This document shows positions 24,493 through 32,992 of a stretch of 64,000 bases of DNA, one piece after another. Position 1 is the first letter of the stretch. The number at the start of each line of letters is the position of its first letter. The position numbers were made by a program, and so were the translations under genes. The stretch comes from Rhizobium leguminosarum (GTDB lineage: Bacteria; Pseudomonadota; Alphaproteobacteria; Rhizobiales; Rhizobiaceae). The stretch is taken from assembly GCF_004123835.1 (NCBI RefSeq), contig NZ_MZMU01000015.1, positions 186,001 to 250,000 of the forward strand. Direction: 5' to 3'. Below the pieces are notes generated by a model. The model was not told the DNA's origin. It saw only the letters and a program-made list of their open reading frames with translations, and searched no databases.

Positions 24493-26075
24493 TCGGCAAT
24501 ATGACGATGCGAGCACTGCTTTCAGGCCTGGCACTTCTTGCCCTTCTGCCCCTTGCCGGCTGCAATCCCTTTGGCCAGGGGCCGGATTTCTCGATCGTAT
24601 CGGGATCGGAGAATACCGTTCTGCAGCCGATCGTCGAGGAATTCTGCAAGCAGAAGAACGCCACCTGCACCTTCAAATATGAGGGCACCCTCGATATCGG
24701 CCTCGCGCTGCAGAGCGACCAGGGCGTCGCGCAGGATGCGGTCTGGCCGGCCTCCAGCGTCTGGGTCGACATGTTCGACACCAAGCGCCGCGTCAAGAGT
24801 CTGACCTCGATCGCCCAGACGCCGGTGGTATTGGGCGTGCGCAGGTCGAAGGCGCAGCAGCTCGGCTGGATCGGCAAGGACGTCTTCATGAAGGACATTC
24901 TCGCTGCCGTCGAGAGCGGATCGCTGAAGTTCCTGATGACCTCGGCGACGCAATCCAATTCGGGTGCCAGCGCCTATCTTGCCATGCTGTCGAGCGCGCT
25001 CGGCAACAAGCCGGTGATCGAACCCGGCGATCTCGACGACAGACACGTCCAGGAGAGCGTCCGGTCGCTGCTGTCAGGTGTCGTGCGCTCTTCCGGCTCT
25101 TCCGGCTGGCTTGCCGATCTTTATGTCGAATCCGCCGGCAAGGGCACTGTCTATGACGCGATGTGGAATTACGAGGCGGTGCTGAAGGAAACCAACGGCA
25201 AGCTCGCCGCCCTGTCGCAGGAACCGCTGTACGCGATCTATCCGGCAGATGGTGTGGCCATGGCGGATTCGCCGATCGGTTTCGTCGATCATGGCCGCGG
25301 CCCCGAAGTCCAGACCTTCTTCAACGATCTGCTCGCCTATCTGAGCTCGGCCCCCGTGCAGCAGCGCATTGCCGATACCGGCCGGCGCATTCCCTTGACC
25401 GGCATTGCCGCAAAGCCGGAGCCAAACTGGAATTTCGATCCCGCCCGGCTGGTGACGGCGATCCGCATGCCGGAGGCGGGCGTCATCCGCCAGGCGCTCA
25501 ACCTTTATCAGGCCGCGCTGCGCAAACCTTCGCTGACCGCGCTCTGCCTCGATTTTTCCGGCTCGATGCAAGGGGACGGCGAGGACCAGTTGCAGAAGGC
25601 GATGCGTTTCCTGTTGACGCCCGACGAGGCGAGCAAGGTGCTGGTACAATGGTCGCCCGCCGATCAGATCATCGTCATTCCCTTCGACGGCAGCGTGCGC
25701 AACATCTTCATGGCGAGTGGAAACCCGCTGGAGCAGGAAGGTCTGCTAAACGAGATTTCCCGGCAGAAGGCGAATGGCGGCACGAACATGTATGCCTGCG
25801 CCGAACGGGCTCTGCAGCAGATTGCCCGAACTGACAAGCTATCGACTTATCTGCCTGCAATCGTCATCATGACTGATGGCAAGTCCGATGATCAAAGCCG
25901 GGCCTTCACGAACGAATGGAACGCGATGGAGCCGCATGTGCCGATCTTCGGCATCACATTCGGCGATGCCGACAAGTCCCAGCTCGACAGCCTCGCCAAG
26001 CTGACCTCGGCGCGCGTGTTCGACGGCGGTTCGGATCTCGCCACCGCCTTCCGCACCGCGCGAGGCTACAATTAG
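24489..26075 (+). CDS. Lipoprotein with solute-binding and VWA domains
   Basis: A 528-residue membrane-anchored protein. A hydrophobic signal ends in the lipobox PLAGC, so it is a lipoprotein facing the periplasm. About residues 28-330 resemble a periplasmic solute-binding fold (FSIVSGSENTVLQPIVEEFCKQ, then LMTSATQSNSGASAYLAML). From about 350 to the end is a von Willebrand A domain with a complete metal-binding MIDAS: DFSGSMQG, GGTNMYAC and IVIMTDGKSDD. The GTG at 24489 overlaps the telA stop (GTGA); the ATG at 24501 is the likelier start because it directly precedes the signal sequence. No transporter permease or ATPase is nearby, so the binding domain is not an ordinary ABC partner. Second gene of the TelA operon. 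Confidence 0.82.
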   Translation: MIGNMTMRALLSGLALLALLPLAGCNPFGQGPDFSIVSGSENTVLQPIVEEFCKQKNATCTFKYEGTLDIGLALQSDQGVAQDAVWPASSVWVDMFDTKRRVKSLTSIAQTPVVLGVRRSKAQQLGWIGKDVFMKDILAAVESGSLKFLMTSATQSNSGASAYLAMLSSALGNKPVIEPGDLDDRHVQESVRSLLSGVVRSSGSSGWLADLYVESAGKGTVYDAMWNYEAVLKETNGKLAALSQEPLYAIYPADGVAMADSPIGFVDHGRGPEVQTFFNDLLAYLSSAPVQQRIADTGRRIPLTGIAAKPEPNWNFDPARLVTAIRMPEAGVIRQALNLYQAALRKPSLTALCLDFSGSMQGDGEDQLQKAMRFLLTPDEASKVLVQWSPADQIIVIPFDGSVRNIFMASGNPLEQEGLLNEISRQKANGGTNMYACAERALQQIARTDKLSTYLPAIVIMTDGKSDDQSRAFTNEWNAMEPHVPIFGITFGDADKSQLDSLAKLTSARVFDGGSDLATAFRTARGYN

Positions 26076-26082
26076 GACAGGC

Positions 26083-26700
26083 ATGCGCAACTGGCTCGGC
26101 AATGACGGCAACTGGATCGTGGCGGGACTGGCGGCGGCAATCACCGTACCGCTCTTGAGCTTTGCCGCCGGCATGCCCTTCTGGATCGCCGCCATCATCG
26201 CCCTTCTGGTCTTTGCCGGCCTCGTCATTCTGCTCGCGCCGCGCCGGCTGTTCGAAGGCCTCGATATCAAAAGCATCGGCAGCGGGCGCCTCGCCTTTGC
26301 CCGCGACCTGCTGGAGGCCGCCGTTCCCTTTGCGCAAAGGCTGGAGACCGCCGCCGACACGATAAGCGATCGTCAGATGGCAGCCGCAGTCCGGCATCTC
26401 GCCGAAATCGCCGCCGATGTCTTTCGCAAGGTCGAGGCCAAGCCCGAAAGCGCCAATGCCGTGCGGCGGTTCCTCTCCTACTATCTGCCGCGTGCCGCCG
26501 AGGTGGCGGAAGGTTTTGCCGTCATCGAGGCCAAGCGCGTTCCGGACCCCAAGCAGCTGGAGGAGGTCCGCGGCGTGCTGGTCAAGCTCGAAGAGGCCTT
26601 CGTCCATTATGCCGACAGCCTGGTCGATGAGGAACTCGGCACGCTCGACACCGATCTGCGCCTCATCCAGGCATCGCTCAAAGAGGATATCGGACGCTGA
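26083..26700 (+). CDS. XpaC-like membrane protein
   Basis: A 205-residue protein with two adjacent hydrophobic segments near the N-terminus (about 11-29 and 32-52) and a long helical cytoplasmic part (about 55-205). It resembles the XpaC / 'bromochloroindolyl phosphate hydrolysis' family in layout and in the helical segment around SDRQMAAAVRHLAEIAADVFRKVEAKPESANAVRRFLSYYLPRAAEVAEGF. XpaC proteins are often encoded beside TelA; their role is unknown and the hydrolase name is historical. It starts 8 bases after the VWA gene and its stop overlaps the next ATG (TGATG). Confidence 0.8.
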   Translation: MRNWLGNDGNWIVAGLAAAITVPLLSFAAGMPFWIAAIIALLVFAGLVILLAPRRLFEGLDIKSIGSGRLAFARDLLEAAVPFAQRLETAADTISDRQMAAAVRHLAEIAADVFRKVEAKPESANAVRRFLSYYLPRAAEVAEGFAVIEAKRVPDPKQLEEVRGVLVKLEEAFVHYADSLVDEELGTLDTDLRLIQASLKEDIGR

Positions 26701-27806
26701 TGGCCCTTTCTCGTCGCGCCTTTGGAGTGGGACTGCTCGGAGCCGGCGTCGTCGGCACCGGCGGTTATTTCGCCGTCCGGGATCGGCCGGAATTGCAGGG
26801 CCTGCTCGGCAGCCGCACGACGCTGTTCGGCTTCGTCGGCGGCGAGAAGGAGGCCTTCCTGGCCGACCCCGAGGTCATCAGGGCGCTCGGCGGATACGGA
26901 TTGACGGTGGGCAGCCGTGTCGCCGGCTCTGTCGAGATGGTCCGCGAACAGGCGCTGCTGTCGCAGTATCCGCAATTCCTCTGGCCGTCCTCCTCGATCA
27001 TGGTCGATATCGCCAGGCAGAACGGCATTTCTATCCGCAACGACCGCGTCGTGCTGAACACGCCGATCGTCGTCTATTCCTGGCAGCCCGTCGTCGACGG
27101 ACTGATGAAAGCGGGATTGGTGACGGTGACGAACGAAGGCCATCATCAGCTCGACCTCAAAGCGCTGCTTGATGCGATCCTGGCAGGATCCGACTGGTCG
27201 AAGCTCGGCGTCAATTCGCTCTATGGGCGCGCCCGCATCGTCTCGACCGATCCAAACCGCTCCAATTCCGGCTTCATGTTCGCAGGCCTGGTGCTCAGCC
27301 TTTTCAGCGGCAATGTTGCGACATCCGCCGATCTCGCTACGTTTGGCGGCAAGGTGCTGGCGATCTTCCGCAACATGGGTTTCAAGTCGCCGTCCTCAGG
27401 CAAACTTTTCGACCAGTATCTCGCAGGCGGCCTCGGCGGCGAGCCGATGATCGTCGGCTATGAGAACCAACTGGTCGAATGGATCCTCGCCGATCCAGCA
27501 CGCTGGGATCGCATCAAGGCGAGTGCCGGCGCAAAGCCGGTGGTGCTCTATCCGCGCCCGACCGTCTATTCGGCGCATCCGCTGATCGTCGTCGACGAGA
27601 ATGCCAACCGGCTGATCGAAGCGCTGGTGAGCCCGAAGCTCCAGGAGCTTGCCTGGACGAGGCACGGCTTCCGCGGTCCGCTGGGGACCGCCACCGGCAA
27701 CGCCGACACCGCGATCGGCACCCTGCTGCCGGCCGAGGTCGATGCCATCCTGCCGATGCCCGACGCAGACGTCATGCTGTCGCTGCTGCCGACGCTGGCA
27801 AGCTGA
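26700..27806 (+). CDS. Solute-binding-like protein with twin-arginine-type leader
   Basis: A 368-residue exported or membrane-tethered protein. The N-terminus has SRRAFGVG followed by a hydrophobic stretch, close to a Tat signal. The body resembles an extracellular solute-binding protein: FVGGEKEAFLADPEV, LWPSSSIMVDIAR, ARIVSTDPNRSNSGFMFAGLVL and a late YPRPTVYSAHPLIVVDENANR. Its domain order parallels the first part of the VWA lipoprotein two genes upstream. It overlaps the XpaC-like gene by one base. The ligand is unknown, and there are no ABC transporter genes nearby. Last gene of the TelA operon. Confidence 0.75.
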   Translation: MALSRRAFGVGLLGAGVVGTGGYFAVRDRPELQGLLGSRTTLFGFVGGEKEAFLADPEVIRALGGYGLTVGSRVAGSVEMVREQALLSQYPQFLWPSSSIMVDIARQNGISIRNDRVVLNTPIVVYSWQPVVDGLMKAGLVTVTNEGHHQLDLKALLDAILAGSDWSKLGVNSLYGRARIVSTDPNRSNSGFMFAGLVLSLFSGNVATSADLATFGGKVLAIFRNMGFKSPSSGKLFDQYLAGGLGGEPMIVGYENQLVEWILADPARWDRIKASAGAKPVVLYPRPTVYSAHPLIVVDENANRLIEALVSPKLQELAWTRHGFRGPLGTATGNADTAIGTLLPAEVDAILPMPDADVMLSLLPTLAS

Positions 27807-27987
27807 GCCGCCAGGTTTTTTCGGCATAAGCCTTGCTTTTGCGCCAAATCGAATGTATGGGCACCGGCATTCCACACGTAAGGCATGGGATCGTCCGGGA
27901 GAAATCCGGGCTGTTCCGCCCGGTGGCATCCTCGAAGAGGGTGCTGTTCGCCTTGCGGAGGTTCAACCGGAAAAGGAGTAACAAGGC

Positions 27988-28755
27988 ATGGCATTGCCTG
28001 ATTTTTCTATGCGCCAGCTTCTTGAGGCAGGCGTCCACTTCGGCCACCAGACGCATCGCTGGAACCCGAAGATGAAGCCGTATATCTTCGGCGATCGCAA
28101 CAACATTCACATCATCGATCTGGCCCAGACCGTTCCGATGCTGTCGCGCGCACTTCAGGTCGTCAGCGACACCGTTGCCCGCGGCGGCCGTGTTCTCTTC
28201 GTCGGCACCAAGCGCCAGGCGTCTGAGATCATTGCCGACAGCGCCAAGCGCTCGGCCCAGTACTACGTCAACTCGCGCTGGCTCGGCGGCATGATGACGA
28301 ACTGGAAGACGATCTCCAACTCGATCCAGCGCCTGCGCAAGCTCGACGAGATCCTGAACGGCGAAGCCCAGGGCTTCACCAAGAAGGAACGCCTGAACCT
28401 CGAGCGCGAACGCGAAAAGCTGGACAAGGCTCTTGGCGGTATCCGCGATATGGGCGGCACGCCCGACCTGATGTTCATCATCGACACCAACAAGGAAAAG
28501 ATCGCGATCGACGAAGCCAAGCGCCTCGGCATCCCGGTTGTCGCCATCATCGATTCGAACTGCGATCCGGACCTGATCGACTATCCGATCCCGGGTAACG
28601 ACGACGCATCGCGCGCGATCGCTCTTTACTGCGAGCTGATTTCCCGCGCCGCCATCGACGGCATTGCGCGTCAGCAGGGCTCTTCCGGCCGCGATCTCGG
28701 CGCATCCATCGAAGTTCCGGTCGAACCGGCTCTCGAGGAAGCAGCCGAAGGCTGA
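27988..28755 (+). CDS. rpsB: 30S ribosomal protein S2
   Basis: Ribosomal protein S2, a 255-residue component of the small subunit that bridges head and body and is needed for S1 binding. It opens with LPDFSMRQLLEAGVHFGHQTHRWNPKMKPYIFGDRNNIHIIDL, which is diagnostic, and later has VGTKRQASEII, YYVNSRWLGGMMTNWKTI and AIADSNCDPDLIDYPIPGNDDA-type sequence. A ribosome binding site AAGGAGTAAC precedes the ATG. It heads the rpsB-tsf-pyrH-frr run, the common bacterial order. Confidence 0.98.
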   Translation: MALPDFSMRQLLEAGVHFGHQTHRWNPKMKPYIFGDRNNIHIIDLAQTVPMLSRALQVVSDTVARGGRVLFVGTKRQASEIIADSAKRSAQYYVNSRWLGGMMTNWKTISNSIQRLRKLDEILNGEAQGFTKKERLNLEREREKLDKALGGIRDMGGTPDLMFIIDTNKEKIAIDEAKRLGIPVVAIIDSNCDPDLIDYPIPGNDDASRAIALYCELISRAAIDGIARQQGSSGRDLGASIEVPVEPALEEAAEG

Positions 28756-28803
28756 TGAAAGCGGGCGGATCGAAAGGTCCGCCAAAGCTTGCAGAGACTG
28801 GGA

Positions 28804-28839
28804 AAGGCCGCTCGCGACTCATCGAAGTTCGGCGGCCTT
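28804..28839 (+). other. Stem-loop between rpsB and tsf
   Basis: An 8-bp perfect stem, AAGGCCGC (28804-28811) with GCGGCCTT (28832-28839), encloses a 20-base loop 50 bases after the rpsB stop. It is terminator-like but has no U run (TGCCTGTTTC follows), so it may attenuate or mark processing between rpsB and tsf. The 240-base gap contains no gene. Confidence 0.55.
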
Positions 28840-28994
28840 GCCTGTTTCAAGGGGAGGGCGTCAGGCTCTTGCCCGATAAGTTTCGTTATGGCGCGTCTTC
28901 ATCACGCTGTCATACATACAGGTACATTTCGTGCCTCAATCCGGTGCCGAGCCGCGCTTTGCGGCCCACCGTATGAACCGACAAGAGGAAGCTA

Positions 28995-29921
28995 ATGAGC
29001 GAGATTACGGCTGCAATGGTGAAGGAACTGCGCGAAAAGACCGGCGCAGGCATGATGGACTGCAAGAAGGCTCTTGCTGAAACTGCTGGCGACATGGAAG
29101 CGGCGATCGACTGGCTGCGCGCCAAGGGCATCGCCAAGGCCGACAAGAAGTCCGGCCGCACCGCTGCCGAAGGCCTCATCGGCGTTTCGAGCCAGGGCAC
29201 CAAGGCCGTCGTCGTCGAAGTCAATTCCGAAACCGACTTCGTCGCCCGTAACGATGCCTTCCAGGAACTCGTCCGCGGCATCGCCAAGGTCGCCGTCTCG
29301 ACCGACGGCAGCGTTGACGCCGTTGCCGCTGCGACCTACCCGGCATCCGGCAAGTCCGTGTCCGACACGATCAAGGATGCGATCGCAACGATCGGCGAGA
29401 ACATGAACCTGCGTCGTTCGACCGCTCTCTCGGTCGAGGACGGCGTCGTCGCCACCTATATCCACAATGCTGTTTCCGACGGCCTCGGCAAGCTCGGCGT
29501 TCTCGTCGCGCTGAAGTCAACCGGCGACAAGGAAGCCCTGAACGCCATCGGCCGCCAGGTCGCCATGCACATCGCCGCCACCGCGCCGCTGGCGATCCGC
29601 CCGGAAGAAGTCGATGCCGCCGTCGCCGAGCGCGAGCGCAACGTCTTCATCGAGCAGTCGCGCGCTTCCGGAAAGCCAGACAATATCATCGAAAAGATGG
29701 TCGACGGCCGCATGCGCAAGTTCTTCGAGGAAGTCGCCCTTCTCTCGCAGGCTTTCGTCATCAATCCGGATCTGACGGTCGCCGCCGCCATCAAGGAAGC
29801 TGAAAAGGCCGTCGGCGCGCCGATCGAGGTTGCCGGCATGGCCCGTCTGCTGCTCGGCGAAGGCGTTGAGAAGGAAGAAACCGATTTCGCGGCCGAAGTC
29901 GCTGCTGCCGTCAAGGGTTGA
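28995..29921 (+). CDS. tsf: Elongation factor Ts
   Basis: The nucleotide exchange factor that regenerates EF-Tu-GTP during translation. The 308-residue chain opens with the UBA-like N-terminal domain MSEITAAMVKELREKTGAGMMDCKKAL, followed by the signature SETDFVARNDAFQELV, the core dimerisation region, and VIEKMVDGRMRKFFEEVALLSQAFVINP-like segment. GAGGAAGCTA precedes the ATG. The next gene, pyrH, lies about 100 bases downstream, after a long stem-loop. Confidence 0.98.
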   Translation: MSEITAAMVKELREKTGAGMMDCKKALAETAGDMEAAIDWLRAKGIAKADKKSGRTAAEGLIGVSSQGTKAVVVEVNSETDFVARNDAFQELVRGIAKVAVSTDGSVDAVAAATYPASGKSVSDTIKDAIATIGENMNLRRSTALSVEDGVVATYIHNAVSDGLGKLGVLVALKSTGDKEALNAIGRQVAMHIAATAPLAIRPEEVDAAVAERERNVFIEQSRASGKPDNIIEKMVDGRMRKFFEEVALLSQAFVINPDLTVAAAIKEAEKAVGAPIEVAGMARLLLGEGVEKEETDFAAEVAAAVKG

Positions 29922-29943
29922 TCTTCCAGCCATAATTGGGAAA

Positions 29944-29983
29944 ACACGAAGGGCATCGCGTGACAACGCGGTGCCCTTCGTGT
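29944..29983 (+). other. Long stem-loop between tsf and pyrH
   Basis: About 16-17 bp of pairing (29944-29960 with 29967-29983, one G-U wobble) with a six-base loop lies between tsf and pyrH. No U run follows. It may be a Rho-linked or processing structure that uncouples the very abundant rpsB-tsf message from pyrH-frr. Confidence 0.65.
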
Positions 29984-30017
29984 ATCGGGCATTCACGGCA
30001 ATTTACGAGGAGCCAAG

Positions 30018-30740
30018 ATGTCTTTAGAGCCTGTCTATAAACGTGTTCTACTCAAGGCTTCCGGCGAAGCGCTCATGGGTGGCCAGGGTTTCGGGATCGA
30101 TGTGACGGTGGCGGACCGCATTGCATCCGACATCGCCGAGGCACGGCATATGGGCGTGGAAGTCGGCGTCGTCGTCGGTGGCGGCAATATCTTCCGCGGT
30201 GTCGCGGTAGCGTCCAAGGGCGGCGACCGGGTCACCGGCGACCATATGGGCATGCTCGGCACCATCATCAATGCGCTGGCGCTGGCGACCTCGCTGCGCA
30301 AACTGAACATCGATACGGTGGTGCTTTCGGCCATCTCCATGCCCGAGATCTGCGAGAGTTTTTCGCAGCGCGCAACCCTTTATCATCTGTCGATGGGACG
30401 CGTGGTGATCTTTGCCGGCGGCACCGGCAACCCCTTCTTTACCACCGATTCCGCCGCAGCACTCCGCGCCGCCGAAATGGGTGCGGAAGCGATCTTCAAG
30501 GGCACGCAGGTCGACGGCATCTACACCGCCGACCCGAAGAAATATCCCGATGCGACCCGCCTCGACCGCCTGACGCACCAGGAAGTGCTGGACAGGGGCC
30601 TCGCAGTGATGGACGTTGCAGCCGTGGCGCTCGCCAGGGAAAATTCCATTCCGATCATCGTCTTCTCGATCCACGAGAAGGGTGGTTTTGCTGAAATCTT
30701 GACGGGCGGTGGCCTCAAGACCATCGTCTCCGACAATTGA
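30018..30740 (+). CDS. pyrH: UMP kinase
   Basis: Phosphorylates UMP to UDP in pyrimidine nucleotide synthesis. The 240-residue protein is of the bacterial amino-acid-kinase fold, with YKRVLLKASGEALMGGQGFGID at the N-terminus, VGVVVGGGNIFRG, the RATLYHLSMGRVVIFAGGTGNPFFTTDSAAALRA substrate region, and KYPDATRLDRLTHQEVL. Normally a UTP-inhibited, GTP-activated hexamer. It is cotranscribed with frr, 53 bases downstream. Confidence 0.98.
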   Translation: MSLEPVYKRVLLKASGEALMGGQGFGIDVTVADRIASDIAEARHMGVEVGVVVGGGNIFRGVAVASKGGDRVTGDHMGMLGTIINALALATSLRKLNIDTVVLSAISMPEICESFSQRATLYHLSMGRVVIFAGGTGNPFFTTDSAAALRAAEMGAEAIFKGTQVDGIYTADPKKYPDATRLDRLTHQEVLDRGLAVMDVAAVALARENSIPIIVFSIHEKGGFAEILTGGGLKTIVSDN

Positions 30741-30792
30741 TATAAGCTGCGCCGCGGATTCGGCGCAGCCTTCGCCAGACGGGAGCATCGAC

Positions 30793-31353
30793 ATGAGTGA
30801 AGGTATCGACATCAAGGAACTGAAGCGCCGCATGGACGGCGCGATTTCCGCATTCAAGAGCGACATCGCATCGCTGCGTACCGGCCGCGCCTCGGCCAAT
30901 ATTCTCGATCCGGTGACGATCGAGGCCTATGGTTCGCGCATGCCGCTGAACCAGGTCGCCAATATCACCGTGCCCGAGCCCCGCATGCTGTCGGTGTCTG
31001 TCTGGGACAAGTCGATGGTTGCTGCCGTCGAACGCGGCATTCGCGAATCCAATCTCGGCCTCAACCCGATCATCGACGGCCAGAACCTGCGCATTCCGTT
31101 GCCGGAGCTGAACGAGGAGCGCCGCAAGTCGCTCGTCAAGGTGGCTCATGACTATGCCGAAAAGAGCAAGGTGGCGATTCGCCATGTCCGCCGCGACGGC
31201 ATGGACGGCCTCAAGAAAGCCGAAAAGGATGGGGTAATCGGCCAGGACGAGAGCCGGGCGCAGTCGGAACGTGTCCAGAAGATGACGGACGAGACGATTT
31301 CCGAAGTCGACCGCTTGCTTGGCGAGAAGGAAAAGGAAATCATGCAGGTCTAG
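30793..31353 (+). CDS. frr: Ribosome recycling factor
   Basis: Splits the post-termination ribosome with EF-G. The 186-residue protein shows the RRF pattern: IDIKELKRRMDGAISAFKSDIASLRTGRAS, SRMPLNQVANITVPEPRMLSVSVWDKSMV, and LPELNEERRKSLVKVAHDYAEKSKVAIRHVRRDGMD. I use the ATG at 30793 after CGGGAGCATCGAC; the 28-codon open extension is not part of the gene. Ends 37 bases before the uppS ATG. Confidence 0.98.
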   Translation: MSEGIDIKELKRRMDGAISAFKSDIASLRTGRASANILDPVTIEAYGSRMPLNQVANITVPEPRMLSVSVWDKSMVAAVERGIRESNLGLNPIIDGQNLRIPLPELNEERRKSLVKVAHDYAEKSKVAIRHVRRDGMDGLKKAEKDGVIGQDESRAQSERVQKMTDETISEVDRLLGEKEKEIMQV

Positions 31354-31390
31354 TGGATCTGTGCCTTTGCCTGGAAAGACCGGACGGGAA

Positions 31391-32134
31391 ATGTCGGAAT
31401 CTATATTTGTGACTGTGCCAGAGCATGTTGCCATCATCATGGACGGCAATGGCCGTTGGGCCAAGCAGCGTGGCCTGCCGCGCACGATGGGCCATCGCAA
31501 GGGCGTCGAGGCGGTCCGTGACACCGTGCGCGCCGCCGGTGCGGCCGGCATAAAATATCTGACCCTCTTTGCCTTCTCCTCGGAGAACTGGCGCCGGCCC
31601 GAAGCCGAGGTCTCCGATCTGCTCGGCCTACTCAAGGCTTTCATCCGGCGCGACCTCGCCGAGCTCCATCGCCAGAACGTGCGGATCAAAGTGATCGGCG
31701 ACCGCCACAGCCTGCGCAGCGACATTCTCGGCCTGTTGCTGGAGGCGGAGGAAACGACCAAGGACAACACGTCACTGACGCTCGTCATCGCCTTCAACTA
31801 TGGTTCGCGCGACGAGATCGCCCGCGCCGTCGTCAGTCTCGCCCGCGACGTCGAGGCCGGCCGCCTGAGAGCACAGGATATTACACCGGCGCTGATCAAC
31901 GCCCGTCTCGATACGGCCGGCATTCCCGATCCGGATCTCATTATCCGCACCAGTGGCGAAGAGCGGCTTTCCAATTTCCTTCTCTGGCAGGCCGCCTATT
32001 CGGAATTCATCTTCCTTCCGGAATATTGGCCGGATTTCAGCCCCGAGCTCTTCCGCTCGGCGCTCGAGACATTCGCCTCTCGTGACCGGCGCTTCGGCGG
32101 CCTGTCGTCGCAGGCGGCCGCGGTCGGCACCTGA
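31391..32134 (+). CDS. uppS: Isoprenyl (undecaprenyl) diphosphate synthase
   Basis: A cis-prenyltransferase that builds undecaprenyl diphosphate, the lipid carrier for peptidoglycan and O-antigen. The 247-residue chain has the family signatures PEHVAIIMDGNGRWAKQRGLPR (with the catalytic Asp), GHRKGVEAVRD, TLFAFSSENWRRP, LVIAFNYGSRDEI, and the final DLIIRTSGEERLSNFLLWQAAYSEF. It is followed without gap by cdsA: the uppS stop and cdsA start share bases (TGATG). Confidence 0.97.
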   Translation: MSESIFVTVPEHVAIIMDGNGRWAKQRGLPRTMGHRKGVEAVRDTVRAAGAAGIKYLTLFAFSSENWRRPEAEVSDLLGLLKAFIRRDLAELHRQNVRIKVIGDRHSLRSDILGLLLEAEETTKDNTSLTLVIAFNYGSRDEIARAVVSLARDVEAGRLRAQDITPALINARLDTAGIPDPDLIIRTSGEERLSNFLLWQAAYSEFIFLPEYWPDFSPELFRSALETFASRDRRFGGLSSQAAAVGT

Positions 32135-32964
32135 TGCAGCAGGAACTGAAGCTCCGCATCGTTTCAGGACTGATTCTTGCGGCCATCGTTCTTGCCGCTA
32201 CCTGGTATGGCGGCCTTGCCTTCCGTATCCTGGCGGTCGTGATCGGCCTGCTGATCTATTATGAATGGTCGAAGATCACCGGCATCGCCCGGGATTGGGT
32301 CGCCAATGCCGTCGGCTGGATCGGCGAGGCGGCGATTGCCTTCCTCGTGCTTGTCGGCAATTTCGAATTCGCCGCCGGCATGCTGGCGGGCGTCACCGCC
32401 GTCGGCATCGCTCTGATCATCCTGCAGGGCACGAGCCGCTGGTTTCCGGCGGGCCTGTTTTATGCCGGCGCCACCGGCTTGGCCCTTGCCGCGATCAGAA
32501 GCGATGACCGGCCTGGCCTATACGCCATGCTCTTCGTCTTTGCCGTCGTCTGGGCAACCGATATCCTTGCTTATTTCGTCGGCAGGGCGCTTGGCGGGCC
32601 GAAGCTTGCCCCTTCGATCTCGCCCGGAAAGACCTGGTCGGGTGCAATCGGTGGTGCCGTTTCGGCGGTCGTAGCCGGCGTCGTTCTCGTCCATTTTCTC
32701 ATTCCCGGCGCTGAAATCATCGCCGCCTTCGTGGCACTCGTTCTCTCGGTTTGCAGCCAATCGGGCGATCTTTTCGAATCGTTCATCAAGCGTAAATTCG
32801 GCGTCAAGGATTCGAGCCGTCTCATTCCGGGCCATGGCGGCGTCATGGACCGTGTCGACGGACTGATTTTCGCCTGTTTTTCGGCGTTCTTGCTTGCTGG
32901 GCTTTTTTCCCTGATAAAGGGGGCCGGAATGACGTCGCTCGGCGCGGCATTGTTCGGATTCTGA
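32134..32964 (+). CDS. cdsA: Phosphatidate cytidylyltransferase
   Basis: An integral membrane enzyme that makes CDP-diacylglycerol from phosphatidate and CTP, the branch point of phospholipid synthesis. The 276-residue protein has about seven hydrophobic segments and the C-terminal signature SQSGDLFESFIKRKFGVKDSSRLIPGHGGVMDRVDGL, which contains the conserved acidic metal site. VVWATDILAYFVGRALGGPKLAPSISPGKTWSG is also typical. Coupled to uppS by a one-base overlap. In E. coli dxr sits near here; no dxr is seen in this cluster. Confidence 0.97.
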   Translation: MQQELKLRIVSGLILAAIVLAATWYGGLAFRILAVVIGLLIYYEWSKITGIARDWVANAVGWIGEAAIAFLVLVGNFEFAAGMLAGVTAVGIALIILQGTSRWFPAGLFYAGATGLALAAIRSDDRPGLYAMLFVFAVVWATDILAYFVGRALGGPKLAPSISPGKTWSGAIGGAVSAVVAGVVLVHFLIPGAEIIAAFVALVLSVCSQSGDLFESFIKRKFGVKDSSRLIPGHGGVMDRVDGLIFACFSAFLLAGLFSLIKGAGMTSLGAALFGF

Positions 32965-32992
32965 CAACGCGGCAGTCTGACGGAAGGTACTC

